Below, piece after piece: positions 59,209 to 64,000 of a stretch of 64,000 bases of DNA. The notes beneath the pieces are model-generated. The model was given only the letters and a program-made list of their open reading frames with translations. It had not been told where the DNA came from and made no database searches. The DNA is from Clostridia bacterium (GTDB lineage Bacteria; Bacillota; Clostridia; Oscillospirales; Butyricicoccaceae), in assembly GCA_021205365.1 (NCBI GenBank), contig JAJPXP010000014.1, positions 1 to 64,000 of the forward strand, in the 5' to 3' direction. Position numbers and translations under genes: made by a program. Numbering within the stretch: the stretch's first letter is position 1; each line of letters starts with the position of its first letter.

Positions 59209-60102
59209 ATGAAAAAGCCTGTTTTTACTGGCGCAAGCGTCGCTATTATCACACCGATGACCGAAACCGGTGTCAATTATCCGGAATTTAAGCGCATCAT
59301 TGACGATCAGATTGACCGCGGCATTGATTCCATTACCATCTGTGGTACGACCGGTGAAAGCTCCACACTGAGTGATAAGGAGCACAAGGAAGCGATTCAG
59401 TTCGGCATTGACTATGTCAACGGACGTGTTCCGGTGATTGCCGGTACCGGTTCCAATGATACAGGGTATGCGCTGGAGCTTTGTAAGTTCGCTTCTGCGG
59501 CAGGCGCTGACGGCCTGCTGACCGTTACCCCGTATTACAACAAGGCAACACAGCATGGTCTGGTCAAGCATTTCAATATGCTGGCAGATGCCACAGACAC
59601 CCCGATTATCCTGTACAGCGTGCCGAGCCGTACCGGTGTCACGATTCAGCCGAAGACCTATCAGGAGCTTTCCAAGCATCCGAACATCAATGGTGCAAAG
59701 GAAGCGACCGGTGATTTCTCCCTGCTGGCAGAAGCAATGCGTCTGTGCGGGGATGAGCTGAACTTCTGGTCTGGCAACGATGATATGATCGTTCCGCTGA
59801 TGGCTATGGGTGGCAAGGGTGTCATCTCCGTTCTGGCAAATGTTGCTCCGGATGCAGCCCACAGCATTGCACAGCTGTGCCTGGATGGCGATTATGCAAA
59901 GGCTCGGGAACAGCAGCTGCAGTATCTGGAGCTGATTAATGCACTGTTTATTGAGGTTAACCCGATTCCGGTCAAGATGGCGATGCGTTTCCTTGGCTGG
60001 GATGTTGGCGAGCTGCGCATGCCGCTGTGTGATATGACTGACGAACATGTAGCACAGCTGAAGAAGGCAATGGCAGCAGCTGGCTATCCGGCAGTAAAGT
60101 AA
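59209..60102 (+). CDS. dapA: 4-hydroxy-tetrahydrodipicolinate synthase
   Basis: A 297-residue class I aldolase-type TIM barrel. GTTGESSTLS, the TVTPYYNKATQHGLVKHF segment and LYSVPSRTGV are typical; the Schiff-base lysine lies in NGAKEATGDFSLL. It condenses pyruvate with aspartate semialdehyde. The ATG follows GGAGGGAAAA. It lies 105 bases after asd and 13 before dapB, so it belongs to the same operon. Confidence 0.95.
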   Translation: MKKPVFTGASVAIITPMTETGVNYPEFKRIIDDQIDRGIDSITICGTTGESSTLSDKEHKEAIQFGIDYVNGRVPVIAGTGSNDTGYALELCKFASAAGADGLLTVTPYYNKATQHGLVKHFNMLADATDTPIILYSVPSRTGVTIQPKTYQELSKHPNINGAKEATGDFSLLAEAMRLCGDELNFWSGNDDMIVPLMAMGGKGVISVLANVAPDAAHSIAQLCLDGDYAKAREQQLQYLELINALFIEVNPIPVKMAMRFLGWDVGELRMPLCDMTDEHVAQLKKAMAAAGYPAVK

Positions 60103-60115
60103 GGAGCGTTTCAGG

Positions 60116-60877
60116 ATGTTGAAAATCGGACTTTGCGGCTGCAATGGCCGTATGGGCAAGGTCATCACGGACATTGTCTCCAAGAAGGAAAACATGAAGA
60201 TCGTGGCAGGCTTTGATGCCTACACGGAAAAGCTGTCGGATTATCCGGTATATGCAGATGCACATGAGTTTACCGGTGCATGCGATGTTATCATTGATTT
60301 CTCCAATGCAAATTCGCTGGAAATGCTGCTGGATTATGGCAAGCAGACCAAGACACCGCTGGTAATCTGCTCTACTGGGCACAGCAAGGAACAGCTGGCA
60401 GCAATGCGTGCAGCTTCCGCTGAAATTCCGGTATTCCGTTCCGGCAATATGTCCATCGGTATCAACCTGATGATGGATCTGCTGCGCAAGGCAGCAAATG
60501 TTCTGGGTGATGGTTATGATGTGGAAATCACAGAAAAGCATCACAATCAGAAGCTGGATGCACCGTCTGGCACAGCGCTGATGCTGGCAGATGCGGTCAG
60601 TGAAGCACTGCCATATGATGCAGAGTATGTGTATGACCGTCATGAGCGCCGGGAAAAGCGTCCGGCTCATGAGATCGGTATTCATGCGGTCCGCGGCGGT
60701 ACAATCGTCGGTGAGCATGAGGTTCTGTTTGCAGGCCGTGATGAGCTGATAGAAATCCGTCATGTGGCGCTGTCCCGTGAAGTATTTGCAGTTGGTGCAG
60801 TGGATGCTGCTGCTTATCTGGGTTCACAGACCCAGCCGGGCATGTATGACATGTCTGATGTGATCGCAGCAAAGTAA
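60116..60877 (+). CDS. dapB: 4-hydroxy-tetrahydrodipicolinate reductase
   Basis: A 253-residue NAD(P)H-dependent reductase. The N-terminal GLCGCNGRMGKVI nucleotide loop and the catalytic EITEKHHNQKLDAPSGTA segment, with its His pair and Lys, are clear. It makes tetrahydrodipicolinate. Downstream dap genes are not in the window. A strong terminator ends the operon. Confidence 0.95.
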   Translation: MLKIGLCGCNGRMGKVITDIVSKKENMKIVAGFDAYTEKLSDYPVYADAHEFTGACDVIIDFSNANSLEMLLDYGKQTKTPLVICSTGHSKEQLAAMRAASAEIPVFRSGNMSIGINLMMDLLRKAANVLGDGYDVEITEKHHNQKLDAPSGTALMLADAVSEALPYDAEYVYDRHERREKRPAHEIGIHAVRGGTIVGEHEVLFAGRDELIEIRHVALSREVFAVGAVDAAAYLGSQTQPGMYDMSDVIAAK

Positions 60878-60887
60878 AAACGTACAG

Positions 60888-60918
60888 ATGCCTCCGAAAA
60901 AATTCGGAGGCATTTTTT
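60888..60918 (+). terminator. terminator of asd-dapA-dapB
   Basis: ATGCCTCCGAA (60888-60898) pairs with TTCGGAGGCAT (60903-60913), followed by TTTTT. Confidence 0.88.
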
Positions 60919-60981
60919 ATCCAAAGGCTGTGCATAAAATATCATGTGGCGGGGATACTGCCCGTAAGGAAGTGATATTTT

Positions 60982-61218
60982 ATGCAGAATGATATGCGCC
61001 GTTATCAGTGTTCGGTATGCGGCTATGTGTATGATCCGGTTCATGGAGAACCGAAAGAGCAGGTCGGCGTCGGTGTGCCATGGTCCCATGTTGGAAGCAG
61101 CTTCCGCTGCCCAGTCTGCGGACAGGGCAAAGCTGCCTTTCAGCAGATCCGCACGGAAGAATTTCCGGGACACGGTATGCCGACGGCAGGGGATCAGAGC
61201 AGCCCTGCGGCAAACTAA
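60982..61218 (+). CDS. rubredoxin-type protein
   Basis: A 78-residue protein with two CxxC pairs in a rubredoxin frame: YQCSVCGYVYDPVHGEP and RCPVCGQGKAAF. The four Cys would hold one iron atom in a small electron carrier, as is usual in anaerobes for oxygen and peroxide defence. The tail after the fold (EEFPGHGMPTAG) is longer than in the shortest rubredoxins. The ATG is preceded by AAGGAAGTGA. It stands alone between terminators. Confidence 0.88.
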   Translation: MQNDMRRYQCSVCGYVYDPVHGEPKEQVGVGVPWSHVGSSFRCPVCGQGKAAFQQIRTEEFPGHGMPTAGDQSSPAAN

Positions 61219-61223
61219 AAAGG

Positions 61224-61254
61224 AAGGCCGGATGGGAAACCATCCGGCCTTTTG
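61224..61254. terminator. bidirectional terminator after the rubredoxin gene
   Basis: AAGGCCGGATGG (61224-61235), GAAA, CCATCCGGCCTT (61240-61251), then TTG. It also ends the convergent AEC gene. Confidence 0.85.
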
Positions 61255-61272
61255 TGTATCAATATCAAATAT

Positions 61273-62205
61273 TTAATGGAGCAAAAGCTGGCTGATCCCT
61301 AATATTACCGGCATGGTGACAGCAGATAAAACGGTGGAAAATGCAATGATCTGGCTGGAATAATGGTAGTTGGTACCGAACATCTGGGCAAACATAGAGG
61401 ATGCTACAGCACAAGGTGTTGCAATGCTGACAAGCAGTATACCTGAAACATTCAGATCAAAGGGAAGCCAGTATATCACAAGGATTGTAATTAACGGGAC
61501 GATAATCAGGCGGCACAGGGAAACCAGATACATGGAACGGTCGCGGAGGATAGCCAGCAAATTGGATTGTGCCAGGTAAACGCCAAGGACGATCATAGCC
61601 AGCGGTGTATTCAGGTCACTTAGAAAGGAAATAGCATTATCCAGAAATGCCGGGAGCTGGAACGATGTTATAAAAATAATCAGGCCAATTAACAACCCGA
61701 TGGTGCCCGGGTTTAGAAGGATTTTCTGCCAGTTAATCGCGCCCCCGGAACGTCCGCTGGCACGGGACAGCAGCCATACACCGAAGGTCCAGATAAAAAT
61801 ATTGGTGACAACGATGTTGATGGAACCGATAAAAACACCGTCATCGCCATATAACACCTGCAGCAGGGGCAAGGCCATAAAGCCATTGTTTGAAAAAATC
61901 ACGCACATGCGCTTATCGGCGTAATCCGGTGTATCCTTGCGGAATACCAGTGCGGCAAGCACAATGCTGATGACCAACAGCAGCACGGAAAGTACAAAGG
62001 ATTCCAACAGCTTTCCAAACATGGCGGGATCAAATTCCCGGCTGAAGGAGTGGATGATGATACAGGGCATGACAAAGGTCATCAGCAGGGAGGACATCTG
62101 TGCAGAGCCTTCCTCTGTAATCATGTTTCGTTTATAGCAAATCGCACCGACACAGATTAATAAGAACATAACGATAATCTGTGTATACAGGGCTGACATA
62201 TTCAC
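61273..62205 (-). CDS. AEC-family transporter (auxin efflux carrier-like)
   Basis: A 310-residue protein with about ten membrane helices in the AEC pattern: VGAICYKRNMITEEG after helix one, FSNNGFMALPLLQVLYG in the middle, and a last part with NYHYSSQIIAFSTVLS. Such carriers move organic acids or amino acids in bacteria (malate-type). The GTG at 62205 is well spaced from AAGGCGG; the ATG two codons on (62199) is also possible. The open frame extends to 62277 but without a good site. Confidence 0.82.
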   Translation of the reverse strand: MNMSALYTQIIVMFLLICVGAICYKRNMITEEGSAQMSSLLMTFVMPCIIIHSFSREFDPAMFGKLLESFVLSVLLLVISIVLAALVFRKDTPDYADKRMCVIFSNNGFMALPLLQVLYGDDGVFIGSINIVVTNIFIWTFGVWLLSRASGRSGGAINWQKILLNPGTIGLLIGLIIFITSFQLPAFLDNAISFLSDLNTPLAMIVLGVYLAQSNLLAILRDRSMYLVSLCRLIIVPLITILVIYWLPFDLNVSGILLVSIATPCAVASSMFAQMFGTNYHYSSQIIAFSTVLSAVTMPVILGISQLLLH

Positions 62206-62284
62206 ACGTATTTCCGCCTTTCTATATATGTAGTACAAAACTTCGTATATCATATCACCGGGCTGTTCGGATGTCAAAGATTGA

Positions 62285-62314
62285 TTGACAGCATGTGCCG
62301 GTCAGCGATATACT
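62285..62314 (+). promoter_or_regulatory. promoter of thiM-thiE
   Basis: TTGACA (62285-62290), 18 bases, TATACT (62309-62314). Only about 50 bases remain before the thiM start, too short for a TPP riboswitch. Confidence 0.65.
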
Positions 62315-62367
62315 AAGAAAGCAGGCGCAGACCTGACTGTCTGATATATTTAAGGAAGGACTATGCT

Positions 62368-63192
62368 ATGTTTGAACAGATTTTGGAAAATGTGTGTCAG
62401 CGCAGGCCGCTGGTGCATTGTATTACCAATTATATTACAACCAATGACTGTGCCAATATCGTGCTTGCATGCGGCGCATCTCCGACTATGGCGGAAGCAG
62501 AGCAGGAAACGGCTGAAATTGCATCGATTGCCGACGCGGTGGATATCAACATCGGTAATCTGAATACCATGACCGTGGCGGCTATGCATCAGGCCATCGG
62601 AGCTGCCAATCAGCATCATGTGCCGGTTGTCCTTGATCCGGTTGGCGCAGGGGCTTCCAGCTACCGTATGGATACCCTTCGGGATTTCTTTGCACGCTAT
62701 CAATTTGCAGTTATCCGCGGCAATGTTTCGGAACTGCTTGCAGTAGGCGGCGCGGCATCCAATACCAAGGGGGTCGATGCCGGAGCAGCAGATGCCGTGA
62801 CAGAGGAAAATCTGGAGGAACGTGTTGCATTTTTCAAGCAGCTCAGTACAAAGCTGGGAGCGGTGGTCTCGGTCAGTGGTGCCATTGATATCATTGCATC
62901 GCCGGAAAAGGCGTACATCTGCCGTAACGGGCATCCAATGATGTCGCGTGTTACTGGGACTGGGTGCATGCTTTCGGCGCTTACAGCGGCTTACTGTGGC
63001 GCCAATCATGAAAATATTCTGGAAGCAGCTGCGGCGGCAACCGTTGCCATGGGGGTAGCCGGAGATATCGCCTATCGAAAGACAACGGAAGCTGGCTTGG
63101 GAACTGGTTCTTTCCGGGTCTACCTGATGGATGCCATCAGCTTAATGGGTGCTGAAACACTGAACGGAGGAATGAAAGTTGAAGTTCGATAA
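62368..63192 (+). CDS. thiM: hydroxyethylthiazole kinase
   Basis: A 274-residue ribokinase-like enzyme. PLVHCITNYITTNDCANIVL, VLDPVGAGASSYR and the ATP/anion site SRVTGTGCMLSAL are typical. It phosphorylates the thiazole alcohol, salvaging half of thiamine. The ATG at 62368 follows AAGGAAGGA; another ATG at 62363 is out of frame. It overlaps thiE by 14 bases. Confidence 0.94.
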   Translation: MFEQILENVCQRRPLVHCITNYITTNDCANIVLACGASPTMAEAEQETAEIASIADAVDINIGNLNTMTVAAMHQAIGAANQHHVPVVLDPVGAGASSYRMDTLRDFFARYQFAVIRGNVSELLAVGGAASNTKGVDAGAADAVTEENLEERVAFFKQLSTKLGAVVSVSGAIDIIASPEKAYICRNGHPMMSRVTGTGCMLSALTAAYCGANHENILEAAAAATVAMGVAGDIAYRKTTEAGLGTGSFRVYLMDAISLMGAETLNGGMKVEVR

Positions 63193-63835
63193 AAAAGAAG
63201 CAGTGAAAAATGCGATGCTGCTGTATGCAGTGACAGACCGTACATGGGTTGGGGATAGTTCCCTGTATGCACAGGTAGAGGAATGCCTGCGGGGCGGTGC
63301 GACCATGGTACAGATCCGGGAAAAAGGGTTGTCCCATGATGCATTTGTGGCAGAGGCAAAGGAGATTGTACAGCTGTGCCATCAGTATGATGTGCCATGT
63401 GTAATCAATGATGATGTACAGGCGTGTCTGGAAAGCGGCGCAGATGGCGTTCATGTTGGACAGGACGATATGGAGGCAGGAGATGTCCGTGCCATTCTGG
63501 GTGAGGATAAGATTATCGGTGTTTCTGCACACTGTGTAGAGGAAGCACAGCTGGCAGAGAAGCGCGGGGCAGATTACCTTGGCGTTGGTGCGGTGCATGC
63601 AACCGGAACAAAAACCGATGCCAGCCCGTTGACATGGCAGGATATCAGAGATATTACTGCAAGCGTGTCTATCCCGGTGACGGCAATTGGCGGCATTAAG
63701 CTGGACAATATGATGGAGCTGGAAGGCACTGGCATTGCCGGTGTGGCAATTGTGTCCGGCATTTTTGCTGCGGAGCATATTGAAGAGGCAACAAAGGCAC
63801 TGTTGGAGCGGGCGAGAAAGCTGGTGCAGGCGTGA
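63179..63835 (+). CDS. thiE: thiamine-phosphate synthase
   Basis: A 218-residue TIM-barrel enzyme with GGATMVQIREKGLSHDAF, the NDDVQACLESGADGVHVGQDD segment and PVTAIGGIKLDN. It joins the thiazole phosphate and pyrimidine pyrophosphate to make thiamine phosphate. The start is a TTG at 63179, eight bases after GGAGG (63166-63170), inside the end of thiM. With thiM it forms a salvage pair; thiD is not seen here. Confidence 0.93.
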   Translation: MKFDKKEAVKNAMLLYAVTDRTWVGDSSLYAQVEECLRGGATMVQIREKGLSHDAFVAEAKEIVQLCHQYDVPCVINDDVQACLESGADGVHVGQDDMEAGDVRAILGEDKIIGVSAHCVEEAQLAEKRGADYLGVGAVHATGTKTDASPLTWQDIRDITASVSIPVTAIGGIKLDNMMELEGTGIAGVAIVSGIFAAEHIEEATKALLERARKLVQA

Positions 63836-64000
63836 AGCTGACAGGTGCCATTTTTGATCTCGACGGCACACTGCTGGATTCCATGCCGTACTGGGAGTCT
63901 GTTGGGATGCGTTTTCTACAGGAGCGGGATATTCCTGTGCCGGATCCTGTGGAGCTTGCATTGCAGCTGAAAACTATGACATTGCCGGAGGCAGGCGCAT
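63832..64000 (+). CDS. HAD-superfamily hydrolase, partial (runs off the window)
   Basis: The first 56 codons are present. The start VKLTGAIFDLDGTLLDSMPY shows HAD motif I, DxDGT, with the two catalytic Asp. It resembles phosphoglycolate or beta-phosphoglucomutase-like phosphatases. The GTG at 63832 overlaps the thiE stop by four bases, so it is coupled to the thiamine genes and might be a phosphatase for a thiamine intermediate, which is inference. The cap and later motifs lie outside. Confidence 0.8.
   Translation, partial: MKLTGAIFDLDGTLLDSMPYWESVGMRFLQERDIPVPDPVELALQLKTMTLPEAGA

Noticed and set aside
62278..62367. TPP riboswitch before thiM
   Set aside because: Only about 50 bases lie between the promoter and the start, and the conserved CUGAGA core is absent.

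Overview
The window looks like a chromosomal segment from a spore-forming, anaerobic member of the Bacillota (class Clostridia, probably near the Oscillospirales/Butyricicoccus group; genus not assignable by eye). Support: sporulation genes (ylbJ-, yqfC-, yqfD-like), a cluster of Spo0A-box matches, a rubredoxin, SLH-type secreted proteins, a meso-diaminopimelate-type MurE, a lysine riboswitch, and the typical Firmicute orders phoH-ybeY-era-recO and mraZ-rsmH-ftsL-pbp-murE-murF-mraY-ftsW-murG-ftsQ-ftsZ. Base composition and codon use look even throughout. I see no insertion sequence, prophage, CRISPR array or rRNA. One tRNA gene (Leu, UAA) is present.

Layout. 1-5060: an ECF-type sigma factor with a membrane partner, a solitary TrpB-like enzyme, a DUF4393 protein, tRNA-Leu and lrgAB. 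5100-9920: a condensation-fold acyltransferase (minus), a cold-shock gene behind Spo0A-box matches, an EamA transporter and an ABC ATPase/permease pair (minus). 10150-15560: two large secreted proteins (a CHAP-like/ricin-like protein under a WalR-type box, and a transglutaminase-SLH protein with six internal repeats) flanking a small XRE regulator with a large palindromic operator. 15640-18730 (minus): a DacA-type carboxypeptidase with a small Cys-cluster protein, then a YlbJ-like protein. 18826-25960: yqfC-yqfD-phoH-ybeY-era-recO-mutS2. 26220-29990: an HPr-like protein lacking the phosphorylatable histidine, then uvrC-rsmD-coaD and a coiled-coil protein.

30160-43630 is the division and cell-wall (dcw) cluster with a probable MraZ operator. 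It lacks murD, murC/murB and ftsA, and has a terminator plus new promoter before the transpeptidase gene. 43650-49380 holds a CorA-type channel with an odd start, an unknown small protein, a MATE exporter, a protein kinase fused to BspA-type leucine-rich repeats, and a translationally coupled DNA alkylation repair protein. 49390-57420 holds a thioesterase, glgB, a cytidylate-kinase-like protein, an S1-domain protein, a DUF951 protein, a nucleoside phosphorylase and queA-tgt. 57640-60920 is a lysine-riboswitch-controlled asd-dapA-dapB operon. 60980-64000 holds a rubredoxin, an AEC transporter, thiM-thiE and the start of a HAD hydrolase.

How the genes fit together: asd/dapA/dapB feed meso-DAP into MurE, whose product passes through MurF, MraY and MurG to lipid II, used by the FtsW/transpeptidase pair under FtsZ, FtsQ and FtsL. 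DacA, the CHAP-like protein and LrgAB act on or around the finished wall. No single obviously new system dominates. The best leads are the kinase-LRR/AlkD pair, the Spo0A-box cluster, the WalR-box secreted protein, the XRE operator, and the Tyr15 HPr-like protein.
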